A DNA stretch of 64,000 nt from Azotimanducus chitobiosivorans (GTDB taxonomy: Bacteria; Pseudomonadota; Gammaproteobacteria; Pseudomonadales; Azotimanducaceae): positions 2,480,001 through 2,544,000 of the forward strand of contig OZ241339.1 of the NCBI GenBank assembly GCA_965200235.1. The letters are read 5' to 3'. Position numbers and translations under genes: made by a program. This document shows positions 26,918 to 35,128 of this stretch, one piece after another. How positions within the stretch are numbered: position 1 is the stretch's first letter; every line of letters starts with the position of its first letter. The notes under the pieces are model-generated. The model searched no databases. It saw only the letters and a program-made list of their open reading frames with translations, and had not been told where the DNA came from.

Positions 26918-28222
26918 GGGGATTACATACTTGACTCCACCTCAACCAAGCCCCCTCAAATCAAGTAAAATAGAGGGCATGGAACACACCTATCGGTCAA
27001 GCCGCTACCGCCTGCTCCCCCGCACCCGCGCGGGGCATCAGCGGCTGATGCAGGTGACCGGGGCGTGCGTGTGGACATGGAACCGAATGCTGGCGCACAG
27101 CGAGCAGGAGCACATGTTCCACGAGCGGCTGCCTTGGCTTGTCGACAAGCCGTCCACCACGTTCTTCTCATTGGGGAAGGAGTTCACGCGGCTCCGCGCG
27201 GAGACGGACTGGCTGCGGGAGCTCCCCTTCGCGGCGGTGCGCCACACGCTCAAGCATCAGGCCGAGGCGTGGCGGAAGTTCTTCAAGGGACAAGGCGGCC
27301 GCCCCCGGTTCAAATCAAAATACCGCGAACGAACGGTGACGTTCCCCGAACCCGGGCACTTCCAAATTCAAGGCGGCAGCCTCCGTTTGCAGAAGCTCGG
27401 CTGGTTCCGGCTTGCCCGCCGTGGCGGCGACCCGTACGGACAGTGCGAAGCGAGGTCCGTCACCGTGAAGCGCGAATGCGGGAAGTGGTACGCCGTGGTG
27501 CTCTACCGGGTGCCGGCCCATGTGGTGGAGCGCGCTGACGACGGCCGCGCGGTGGGCGTGGACATGAATGTCGGGCAGGTCGCGTGCAGCGACGGAGAAA
27601 TCATGAGGATGGACGGGGCGCGGATGGGGCGGCTTGAGGCGAGGAGGCGCCGGTACCAGCGCCGGATGGCGAGGCAGGTCAAAGGCTCGAACCGAAGGAA
27701 CGTCACCAAGCGGCGCCTCGCGAAGGTCTGCCGGAACATCCGCTGCCACCGTGACAACTGGCAGCACCACGCGTCAAAACGCATCGTGGGGAAGGCGGGC
27801 ACAGTGGCTGTGGAGTCGCTCGGCACGAAGGGCATGACCGCGTCGGCGAAAGGGGACGCGGACAATCCCGGCCGCCGCGTTCGTCAAAAGGCGGGGCTGA
27901 ACCGCTCCATACTGAACACGGGCTGGCACGGCCTCAAGGCGAAGCTCGAATACAAGTCAGCAAGGCTGATCGAAGTGAATCCGAAGCACACGTCGCAGCG
28001 GTGCGCGAAGTGCGGGTTCACCGACAAAGGGAACAGAACCACGCAGGCCAGCTTCGAATGCCTGGCGTGCGGACACAGCGACAACGCCGATGTGAACGCG
28101 GCGTTGAACATACTGGCGCTGGGGACTGGCGCGACCGGACGTGGAGGTGGCGAGGTCACTCGGCCTGTGAAGCGTCAAGATATAGCAGGACACCACTTGG
28201 TGGAGTCATGTATATAAATCCC
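26918..28222 (+). mobile_element. TnpB-only element with 24-bp terminal inverted repeats and 8-bp TSD
   Basis: A 1305-bp element. The left end (26918-26941) and the complement of the right end (28199-28222) match at 20 of 24 positions, sharing TGACTCCACC at the inner side and GGG at the tip. Direct repeats AATAATTT lie at 26910-26917 and 28223-28230, immediately outside. The target gene reads through in frame if one repeat is removed, proving the boundaries. IS200/IS605 elements have neither terminal inverted repeats nor target duplications. The 8-bp duplication and GG tip recall ISL3 or IS1595 elements. The only gene inside is tnpB. Confidence 0.85.
26979..28217 (+). CDS. tnpB: TnpB, RNA-guided nuclease (IS605 OrfB family)
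   Basis: A 412-residue TnpB with a complete RuvC triad: Asp195 in AVGVDMN, Glu279 in VAVES, and Asp371 in NADVNAALN. The zinc ribbon is Cys342-x2-Cys345 and Cys361-x2-Cys364. TnpB proteins cut DNA next to a short motif under guidance of an RNA made from the element's 3' end. I chose the ATG at 26979, preceded by AGAGGG; the frame is open 28 codons further up, but that would include the left repeat. The last codons lie in the right terminal repeat, only 5 bp from the element end. Base composition is richer in G+C than the surrounding pseudogene. Confidence 0.92.
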   Translation: MEHTYRSSRYRLLPRTRAGHQRLMQVTGACVWTWNRMLAHSEQEHMFHERLPWLVDKPSTTFFSLGKEFTRLRAETDWLRELPFAAVRHTLKHQAEAWRKFFKGQGGRPRFKSKYRERTVTFPEPGHFQIQGGSLRLQKLGWFRLARRGGDPYGQCEARSVTVKRECGKWYAVVLYRVPAHVVERADDGRAVGVDMNVGQVACSDGEIMRMDGARMGRLEARRRRYQRRMARQVKGSNRRNVTKRRLAKVCRNIRCHRDNWQHHASKRIVGKAGTVAVESLGTKGMTASAKGDADNPGRRVRQKAGLNRSILNTGWHGLKAKLEYKSARLIEVNPKHTSQRCAKCGFTDKGNRTTQASFECLACGHSDNADVNAALNILALGTGATGRGGGEVTRPVKRQDIAGHHLVESCI

Positions 28223-29359
28223 AATAATTTTCCTGCGGACGCCCATTCCGCGCCCTTCGACATAGCCGTAGTCGCGCAAGACATCGACAATGATTGAATT
28301 TCGTGGAGACCTTTGCCCAGCGATCATTTTTGCCACGGTCATGGTGTTCGGTAGGGTGCCGGGACTTAATATCTCTAGCCGATCAGCGTAGCTGACGACT
28401 TCAATCTCTTCGTTGCGCGTCCAGTCACGATGGGCGAGCGAATTTACGACGCCCTCACGAATTGCATCGGGCGGATAGTGCCATCGTCGTTGCCGACGAA
28501 TGTTGTCGTCTAACTCACGCCTCTCCTCGGATACGAATGGTCGCATGGCGTCCATGATCCGCTCGATCAATCCCACTTCTAAGATTCTTCGATGCCCGTC
28601 AGAAGATTGCTCAAACCGAGCGATGAGCGGACCGTCCAAGACCTGATCATCGATTGCATTGTATGACTTTTCGTCGCCGCCAAATCTCATCCAGCGCACC
28701 CCGGCCTGACGCAACAGCCTCCTTGGGCGCAATCCGAAAAGCACCAACCCGGCGATCGTGCAAACAGGAGGGCCGCCTTCGCGTTCGGCCATAAACCCGA
28801 GCCCGCACAGCCGCTCTGCCCAAGCATTGACGCTCGGCACGGGTGCCCGAGCCTCGCCAACGATGTTCAGTGGATAGTCCTTGAGCCGTTCGGTGCACAG
28901 GTCTTGAATCGACTTCCGGAGACAAGAAGAAGCTCCGCATGAATCATTCCACCGGCTGAGAACAACCTTGCTTGCTGCTCTCGCTTCGCCAATCTAGATG
29001 TGCTGCCAACACGCACATAAATTTCTTCACGATCATTGTGCCGAACGACATAGGGTTTAGCTGTCCCTTGGGTCAACGTGATAACGGCGACACGGCGCCC
29101 GTCGTCGAATCGCACTTCTTCGTAGTAGGGCAGAATCTGAGGATGCACCTTGCGCCCAAAAACTGTGTCCATCACCCAGTAGAATCCGCCCGCCATTAAA
29201 GTTCGCCAGAGCGACGACCTCTCTCGCAAGCTGTTCGGCACGTATGTCGTCAAGTTTGAACGCTATTCCTGAGTTCTCGCCGTTCGCAATCAATTCAAGC
29301 AATTCGGTTTTGGTCATGCGCTTTGCAACCCCTAGAGCGAGCACACACGCTACCTCTAG

Positions 29360-29612
29360 GGAAGGTCTGATCAAGTCTACTTCGCTCAGCGCTTCCCTTG
29401 TTGGCTCATCGAAATCGACTCGTCTACACTACCGTGACCGAAAAAATCAACGAAATCGTCTCTACCACCACGCGAAGCGCCCTTCGGGAGGTCATGTGGG
29501 GCGCGCTGCCTGCGTCATTCCTCATCACGTGGGGCCTGCCACGCTTCTTCGTCATTCCTTGCCAGCGCACCCCACATGACCTCTGAGCTTTGCAGACTTA
29601 ATCAGACCTTCC
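29360..29612 (+). mobile_element. MITE copy 2 (253 bp), IS5-like ends, TSD CTAG
   Basis: The inverted partner of the element at 22012-22264. Ends are GGAAGGTCTGAT and its complement; the flanking 4-bp repeat is CTAG at 29356-29359 and 29613-29616, again matching YTAR. One base differs from copy 1 by my reading, so the copies spread recently. It sits 43 bp upstream of the start of the AlbA_2 pseudogene and about 160 bp upstream of pepP, and could have displaced the pseudogene's promoter. Confidence 0.9.
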
Positions 29613-29761
29613 CTAGTATGTCCGCTTTGGTGCCGTCTATTCAGTTCCCGATCTCACCAAAGCAATTAAGAACGCTTTTCCGAAAAGGTGTGTCGCGATC
29701 GCGTGAGACGTGATTATTTTGATTGAATTTTTCGAGCAACTAGAAACCGCTGAATCGCAAG

Positions 29762-29767
29762 TATACT
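29762..29767 (+). promoter_or_regulatory. Possible -10 element for the pepP operon
   Basis: A TATACT hexamer, one base from the TATAAT consensus, lies 25 bp before the GTG start favoured for pepP. I cannot find a good TTGACA-like partner at 16-18 bp; TTGAAT-like sequence occurs further upstream. If it is real, the transcript would be short-leadered. Confidence 0.3.
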
Positions 29768-29774
29768 GCGTTTT

Positions 29775-31091
29775 TTGCACCGCACTGATCGAGTGGCCCC
29801 CTACACCGACCGACGCAACGCCCTGCTTGCGAAGATGCCTCCGAACAGCCTCGCTGTGGTGTTCGCGTCACCCATGCGAATACGCAGTCGCGACACCGAT
29901 TTTGTCTATCGGCAGAACAGCGACTTCCATTACCTCACCGGATTCGATGAGCCCGAAGCGCTGCTCGTGCTTGTGCGCGGTGCGCGGGCGCAAAAAAGCC
30001 TGCTTTTTTGCCGCGCCAAAGATGAATTGCGAGAGCGTTGGGAAGGCGAGCGGCTTGGGCCGAAGTCCGCACCTAAGCGACTTGGCGTGGACGCCGCATA
30101 TCCATCGAGCCAGATCAGCCGCCGCCTGCCCAAGCTGCTGATGGACAAGGAGCGCCTGTTCATGGAGATAGGCGAAGCGGCGGCGGAACAGCAGGTGCTT
30201 GGGTTTCTCGGCGAGATTCGCATGAGCCGCGAGGCGCACCGAGCGCCGAAGCATGTTGATCTACTCGGTCCGCTTCTGCATGAAATGCGCGCCATCAAAC
30301 GCGGCGACGAGATTGAACTCATGCGCGAGGCGGCGCGCATCAGCAGCGATGCCCATCACCGCGCCATGCGAACGGCGCAGCCCGGCATGGGCGAATGGCA
30401 GCTCGAAGCCGAGATCGTCTATGAATTCATGCGCCGCGGCGCCCGCGCGCCTGCCTACACGTCGATTGTCGGCAGCGGCGCCAATGCCTGCGTGCTGCAC
30501 TATGTCGAGAACTCGGCAGTCATGCAGGACGGCGACCTCGTCTTGATCGATGCCGGCTGCGAGTACAAGCACTATGCCGCCGACATCACGCGCACCTTTC
30601 CAGTCAGCGGTCGCTTCACGGAAGCCCAGCGCAACGTCTATGAGATTGTCCTTCGCGCGCAGCTTGCGGCCATCGACGCATGCAAGCCGGGGAACCTGCT
30701 CGACGCGCCGCATCAGGCAGCCATTCGCGAAGTTATCAAAGGGCTCGTTGACCTTGGGTTGCTCGAAGGCGATTTGGACATGCTCATCAAAGAAGACGCC
30801 CATCAGCCTTACTTCATGCACGGCACCTCGCACTTTCTCGGCCTTGATGTCCACGATGTCGGCGCGCGCAAGCAGGCGAAGGACTGGCGCACGCTTGAAC
30901 CCGGCATGGTGCTCACCGTCGAGCCCGGCATCTACATGGTTGAAGAATCAGTGCCTGAGCAGTACCGCGGCATTGGCATCCGCATCGAGGACGATGTGCT
31001 GATCACCGAATCAGGGCACGAAGTGCTGACCGAAGATGCGGTCAAAACGATCACCGACATAGAGGCTCTCATGGGTGGCATGAGTGGCTAA
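29775..31091 (+). CDS. pepP: Xaa-Pro aminopeptidase
   Basis: A 438-residue M24-family metallopeptidase. The N-terminal creatinase-like domain carries YRQNSDFHYLTGFDEPEA. The C-terminal pita-bread domain has the dinuclear metal ligands in LIDAGCEYKHYAADITRTF (two Asp), HGTSHFLGLDVHDVG (His), TVEPGIY (Glu) and GIRIEDDV (Glu). It removes N-terminal residues preceding proline. The frame opens at TTG 29775, but GTG 29793 (MAPYTDRRNALL) matches the usual family start better; neither has a strong ribosome-binding site. It is the first gene of a run through gcvPB and overlaps the next gene by 8 bp. Confidence 0.92.
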   Translation: MHRTDRVAPYTDRRNALLAKMPPNSLAVVFASPMRIRSRDTDFVYRQNSDFHYLTGFDEPEALLVLVRGARAQKSLLFCRAKDELRERWEGERLGPKSAPKRLGVDAAYPSSQISRRLPKLLMDKERLFMEIGEAAAEQQVLGFLGEIRMSREAHRAPKHVDLLGPLLHEMRAIKRGDEIELMREAARISSDAHHRAMRTAQPGMGEWQLEAEIVYEFMRRGARAPAYTSIVGSGANACVLHYVENSAVMQDGDLVLIDAGCEYKHYAADITRTFPVSGRFTEAQRNVYEIVLRAQLAAIDACKPGNLLDAPHQAAIREVIKGLVDLGLLEGDLDMLIKEDAHQPYFMHGTSHFLGLDVHDVGARKQAKDWRTLEPGMVLTVEPGIYMVEESVPEQYRGIGIRIEDDVLITESGHEVLTEDAVKTITDIEALMGGMSG

Positions 31092-32292
31092 GCGTTTTCA
31101 GGTGCTCGTTGTCGGCGGCGGCCTCGTCGGCGCGGCGGCGGCGCTCGGAATCGAACGAATCGGCTATTCGGTCGCCCTTTTCGAGCGCGCCGCGCCGCGC
31201 GAAACTCGCGGTCGCTTGGGATTTGATGCACGCATGATCGCGCTCGCCCCCAAATGGAAGGATTTTCTTGAAGTCTTTGGCGAAGGCGCTTGGCATCATC
31301 ATGGACAGTTTGAGCGCCTGCTCGCATGGGAAGAACTCGGTACCGCGCAAGTATCGTTTGATGCGGCCGATGTCGGCGCGGCGCAGCTTGGATTCATGGC
31401 GTCGATGAGCGACTTGCAGATGCGCCTGTGGGCGCATGTCAAGGCATCCAATATCGAAGTGTTTCTTGGCGAGCACATTGAAGACATTGACATCGGCGTG
31501 GAGCACGTGACGATTCGCGCAGGCGTCGAAGTGCAAGGTTCGCTCTTGATTGGCGCCGACGGCGCGAGCTCGCGTGTGCGCGATCTTTTGAATCTTGATC
31601 GAACGCTGCGCCCGACCGGGCAATCGGCCATTGTCACCGTCGTCGAAGTGAGCGAACATCACGCCAACACCGCTCGCCAGCGATTCCTGCACGATGGCCC
31701 GCTCGCGCTGCTGCCGCTCGATACGCAAGATGACCGCCACGTCGTATCGATTGTCTGGTCGCAATCTGACGCGCAAGCACAGCGACGGGCGGCGCTCGAT
31801 GAACGAGCATTCTGCGAGGAATTGACCGACGCCAGCGAAGGGTGCCTCGGCGAGGTGCGCACCGCCGATGAGCGCTTTTGCCTGCCGCTTGAGCAACAGG
31901 TCAGCGAGAGCTTTGCGCCTTCTTCAAGAACACTGCTGCTCGGCGACTCGGCGCGCGTGCTGCACCCGCTCGCAGGCCAAGGCGCGAACCTCGGCCTTGA
32001 AGATGTCGAAGCATTGCTCGAAGTGCTGCAATGCACGCCGAGCGACCCGGGCGCAGATCATTTGTGGCGGGACTTCAGTCGCTTGCGCGGCCTACGCTCG
32101 AAGTCCATGGTCGCCGCGATGTCGTTCTTTCGGCATGTCTATGCCATCGATGACCCGACGTTTTCTTGGCTGCGGAACCTCGGCGTGCGATTCGTTGATC
32201 AATTCGGCCCGGTCAAGCAGTTCCTGCTCAAAGAGGCGCTTGGCGACGGCTTGGCGCTACGGATGGCGGAGAAAGTCAAATGGCCAGCTTGA
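31084..32292 (+). CDS. UbiH/UbiI-family FAD monooxygenase
   Basis: A 402-residue class A flavoprotein hydroxylase. It has the FAD motif VVGGGLVGAAAALGIERIGY, the second motif ADGASSRVRDLL, and the GD motif GDSARVLHPLAGQGANLGLEDVEAL, characteristic of ubiquinone-ring hydroxylases. The position directly after pepP is that of ubiH or visC/ubiI in gammaproteobacteria. Which ring position it hydroxylates cannot be told. The GTG start overlaps the pepP stop by 8 bp, and the 3' end overlaps gcvT by 13 bp. Confidence 0.85.
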   Translation: MAKRFQVLVVGGGLVGAAAALGIERIGYSVALFERAAPRETRGRLGFDARMIALAPKWKDFLEVFGEGAWHHHGQFERLLAWEELGTAQVSFDAADVGAAQLGFMASMSDLQMRLWAHVKASNIEVFLGEHIEDIDIGVEHVTIRAGVEVQGSLLIGADGASSRVRDLLNLDRTLRPTGQSAIVTVVEVSEHHANTARQRFLHDGPLALLPLDTQDDRHVVSIVWSQSDAQAQRRAALDERAFCEELTDASEGCLGEVRTADERFCLPLEQQVSESFAPSSRTLLLGDSARVLHPLAGQGANLGLEDVEALLEVLQCTPSDPGADHLWRDFSRLRGLRSKSMVAAMSFFRHVYAIDDPTFSWLRNLGVRFVDQFGPVKQFLLKEALGDGLALRMAEKVKWPA

Positions 32293-33341
32293 AGAGAACG
32301 CCGCTCTTTGAACTTCAGGCTGCGATGGGCGCCAAGTTCGTGCCTTTCGCGGGTTGGGAGATGCCGATCAATTTCGGCTCTCAGATTGCCGAGCATCAGG
32401 CGGTGCGCAAGAACGCCGGCGTCTTCGATGTTTCTCACATGACGCAGGTCGATGTCAGCGGACATGACGCAGGCGCATACCTTCGCCGCCTGCTCGTCGG
32501 CGATGTCGCGGCGCTCGATCGGGGACGCGCGCTCTACAGCCTTGCGCTCAACGACAAGGCGGGCATTCTCGATGATTTGATGGTCTATTCTCTCGGCGAG
32601 ACCTTTCGCATTGTCTTCAATGCCTCGACGCGCGAAAAAATGGCGCAGTGGCTGGCGGCGCAGCAGTCCGGCTTTTCCGTCAAGGTCGAGTTCCGAGACG
32701 ACTTGGCGATGCTTGCAGTGCAGGGACCGGATGCCATCGACCTCGCGCAAACCGCCGCCGGCCATGACCTTTCGAGTCTCGACAAATTCGCTGTCATGCG
32801 CGCTGGCGATGCGCTCGTTGCCCGCACCGGCTACACCGGCGAGGACGGCCTTGAATTCATGCTGCCCGCGGAGGATTCGCTGGCATTGTGGCAGCGCCTG
32901 CGAGACCTTGATGTGCAAGCCTGCGGCTTGGGCGCGCGCGACACCTTGCGGCTTGAGGCGGGCCTCAACCTCTACGGACAGGACATGGACGAATCCAATC
33001 ATCCGCTCGAGTCTCGGCTCGGCTGGACGATCGCTTGGCAGCCGGCGAACCGGGACTTCATCGGCAAAGAGCGCTTGCAGGCGATCGCCGCCGCAGGTCG
33101 GACACGCGAGCTCAAAGGCATTCGCCTTGATGGCAAGGGCGTGATGCGACCCGGCGCCGAAGTACAGACGGCGACGGGCGCCGGCGTGATAACGAGCGGA
33201 AGCTTCTCGCCGACACTGGGATGCAGCATCGGTCTCGCGCGCGTGCCGGCCGCAGCAAAAGGTTCGGTACATGTCATAATTCGCGGCTCACCAAAGCAAG
33301 CAAGCATTGTTTCGCCGCGATTTCTCGCGCAAAACAAGTAA
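32280..33341 (+). CDS. gcvT: Glycine cleavage system T protein (aminomethyltransferase)
   Basis: A 353-residue GcvT. It has AAMGAKFVPFAGWEMPINF at the N-terminus, the folate-site Asp region VFDVSHMTQ, RTGYTGEDGLEF, and a C-terminal GVITSGSFSPTLGCSIGLARV. It transfers the aminomethyl carbon from lipoylated GcvH to tetrahydrofolate, releasing ammonia. It overlaps the UbiH-like gene and is followed 17 bp later by gcvH. No glycine riboswitch is possible immediately upstream because the genes overlap. Confidence 0.95.
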   Translation: MASLKRTPLFELQAAMGAKFVPFAGWEMPINFGSQIAEHQAVRKNAGVFDVSHMTQVDVSGHDAGAYLRRLLVGDVAALDRGRALYSLALNDKAGILDDLMVYSLGETFRIVFNASTREKMAQWLAAQQSGFSVKVEFRDDLAMLAVQGPDAIDLAQTAAGHDLSSLDKFAVMRAGDALVARTGYTGEDGLEFMLPAEDSLALWQRLRDLDVQACGLGARDTLRLEAGLNLYGQDMDESNHPLESRLGWTIAWQPANRDFIGKERLQAIAAAGRTRELKGIRLDGKGVMRPGAEVQTATGAGVITSGSFSPTLGCSIGLARVPAAAKGSVHVIIRGSPKQASIVSPRFLAQNK

Positions 33342-33358
33342 ATGTATGAGGCACGACT

Positions 33359-33748
33359 ATGAGTGACGTACCAGACAATCTCTACTACACCGAAACGCAC
33401 GAATGGGTGCGCGAAGAACCCGACGGCAGCGTGACGGTCGGCATTAGCGACTATGCGCAGGATGCCCTCGGCGATGTCGTGCACGTCGAGCTGCCCGAAC
33501 TCGAAGCCGAATTCGTCGCGGGCGAAGAGGCCTGTGTCGTCGAATCAGTCAAGGCGGCATCCGAAGTCTATGCGCCGATCACTGGCGCCATCACCGAAGT
33601 CAACGAGGCGCTTGAATCGAAGCCCGAACTTGTCAACGAAGACCCCTACGGCGCTGGCTGGTTTTATCGCCTGATGCCCGAGCACGCGCTGCAGGCAAGC
33701 GACCTGCTCGACGCCGCGGCCTATGAAGACATGACCGAGGACGAATAG
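33359..33748 (+). CDS. gcvH: Glycine cleavage system H protein
   Basis: A 129-residue lipoyl carrier. YYTETHEWVREEPDG and VGISDYAQDALGD form the typical N-terminal half, and the lipoylated residue is Lys65 in VVESVKAASEVYAPI. The C-terminal PYGAGWFYRLMP is complete. It shuttles the aminomethyl group between the P, T and L proteins. It lies between gcvT and gcvPA in the same operon. Confidence 0.96.
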   Translation: MSDVPDNLYYTETHEWVREEPDGSVTVGISDYAQDALGDVVHVELPELEAEFVAGEEACVVESVKAASEVYAPITGAITEVNEALESKPELVNEDPYGAGWFYRLMPEHALQASDLLDAAAYEDMTEDE

Positions 33749-33766
33749 AACTCCTTCAAACCGATA

Positions 33767-35128
33767 ATGCCCTACATCCCGCATACCAAGACCTGCGTCG
33801 AAACCATGCTCGCCAACATTGGCGAGCAAGAGATCGATGCCCTCTTCGACGAAATCCCGCCAACGCTTCAGCTAAGCCATATTGAGGGCTTGCCTGAAGG
33901 CCAGGACGAGCTCGATGTCCTGCGCGATTTTGCCGAGATCGCCAATCGCGACCCGAAGCTGATCTGCTTTGCGGGCGCTGGCAGCTACGATCATCACATC
34001 CCTGCCGCCGTCTGGGACGTCACCGGACGCGGCGAATTCATGACCTCCTACACGCCCTATCAGGGTGAAGCGAGCCAAGGCACGCTGCAGCTTCTCTACG
34101 AATACCAGAGCATGATGTGCGCGCTGACCGGCCAGGATGTGTCCAACGCTTCAGTCTACGATGGCGGCACCGCACTCGCCGAAGCCGTGCTCATGGCAAT
34201 CCGTTCGAGTCCGCGCGCGCGCCGAGCGAAGCGCTTTGAAGTGCTCGCGGCGAGCGGCGTTCATCCGCATTATCTCGCGGCCGTGAACACCTGCGTATCG
34301 GGACAGGGCATCACACTACGCTCACTTGCAATGAACGACGATGGTGTCACGCGCCAAGATCTGCCCGATGGCGAGCCTCCAATCGCGCTGATCGTTCAGC
34401 AGCCGAATGTATTCGGGCGATTGGAAGACGTGGACGCCTTGAGCCGCTGGGCGAAGGCGCACGGCGTCATGCTCATCGCAGTCGTCAATCCGATGTCGCT
34501 CGCGCTCCTGAAGACCCCCGCGGACTGGGGCGATGGAGGCGCCGATATCGTCTGCGGCGATGGTCAGCCCTTCGGCGTGCCCATGGCCTCCGGCGGGCCG
34601 ACGCACGGATTCATCACCTGTCGCAAGTCGCTCGTGCGGCAGTTGCCGGGGCGCATCGTCGGACGTACTGAAGACCATCAAGGTCGAACCGGGTTTGTGT
34701 TGACCCTGCAAGCACGCGAGCAGCATATCAGGCGCGCCAAGGCGACATCGAACATCTGCACCAATCAGGGGCTCTTAGTCACGGCATCGACCCTCTATCT
34801 CTCGATCATGGGCGCGAGCGGCATTCGGGAAATCGCCGCGCGCTGCCATGAGAACACGCGGCAATTGACGCGCGCCCTGTGCGGCTTGGGCGGCGTCGAG
34901 CGGCGCTTTGCGGGGCCGGTCTTCCACGAAGACGTGATTCGGCTGCCGCGCCCGGCAAGCGATGTCTCGGCGGCGCTCGCGCGCGATTGGGGCATTTTCG
35001 CAGGCATACCGCTTGGCTCGTGGTATCCCGAACTCGACGACTGCCTGCTGGTGTGCGCCACCGAAAAACGCACCGACAGCGAGATCGAACACTACCGCCA
35101 CGCCCTTCGCGAGGTGCTCGGCGCATGA
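33767..35128 (+). CDS. gcvPA: Glycine dehydrogenase (decarboxylating) subunit 1
   Basis: A 453-residue P-protein alpha subunit. It starts MPYIPHTKTCVETMLANIGEQ, has the conserved SYTPYQGEASQGTLQLLYEYQ, and GRTEDHQGRTGFVLTLQAREQHIRR near the middle. In the split-type enzyme this chain pairs with GcvPB to decarboxylate glycine. Split GcvP is found in many bacteria but not in enteric gammaproteobacteria, which fuse the two. The TGA overlaps the gcvPB start as ATGA. Confidence 0.96.
   Translation: MPYIPHTKTCVETMLANIGEQEIDALFDEIPPTLQLSHIEGLPEGQDELDVLRDFAEIANRDPKLICFAGAGSYDHHIPAAVWDVTGRGEFMTSYTPYQGEASQGTLQLLYEYQSMMCALTGQDVSNASVYDGGTALAEAVLMAIRSSPRARRAKRFEVLAASGVHPHYLAAVNTCVSGQGITLRSLAMNDDGVTRQDLPDGEPPIALIVQQPNVFGRLEDVDALSRWAKAHGVMLIAVVNPMSLALLKTPADWGDGGADIVCGDGQPFGVPMASGGPTHGFITCRKSLVRQLPGRIVGRTEDHQGRTGFVLTLQAREQHIRRAKATSNICTNQGLLVTASTLYLSIMGASGIREIAARCHENTRQLTRALCGLGGVERRFAGPVFHEDVIRLPRPASDVSAALARDWGIFAGIPLGSWYPELDDCLLVCATEKRTDSEIEHYRHALREVLGA

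Larger units (their letters stand above)
26796..29317 (-). pseudogene. AlbA_2 (Schlafen-like) / RecG-type ATP-binding protein, broken by frameshifts and a TnpB element
   Basis: Three pieces on the minus strand make one decayed gene. The 5' piece starts at 29317 (MTKTELLELIANGEN) and gives an AlbA_2 domain; frameshifts lie near 29175 (after GGRILLG) and near 28920 (after LLVSGS). The middle piece, to 28223, contains the GHKL-like ATP-binding domain (NSLAHRDWTRNEEIEV, GRGMGVRRKII). The 3' piece, 26917 to the TGA at 26796-26798, continues in frame as PLLRQANGVAPEFEATEDY. Removing the element and one copy of the 8-bp repeat restores the reading through R-K-I-I-P-L-L. Members are annotated as putative transcriptional regulators. 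The gene is surely inactive. Confidence 0.85.

Noticed and set aside
26918..28222. Classifying the TnpB element as an ordinary IS200/IS605 or IS1341 insertion
   Set aside because: The inverted ends and 8-bp direct repeats do not fit that mechanism.
32200..32280. Glycine riboswitch for the gcv genes
   Set aside because: gcvT overlaps the upstream monooxygenase gene and no aptamer-like structure can fit there; nothing convincing was seen upstream of pepP either.
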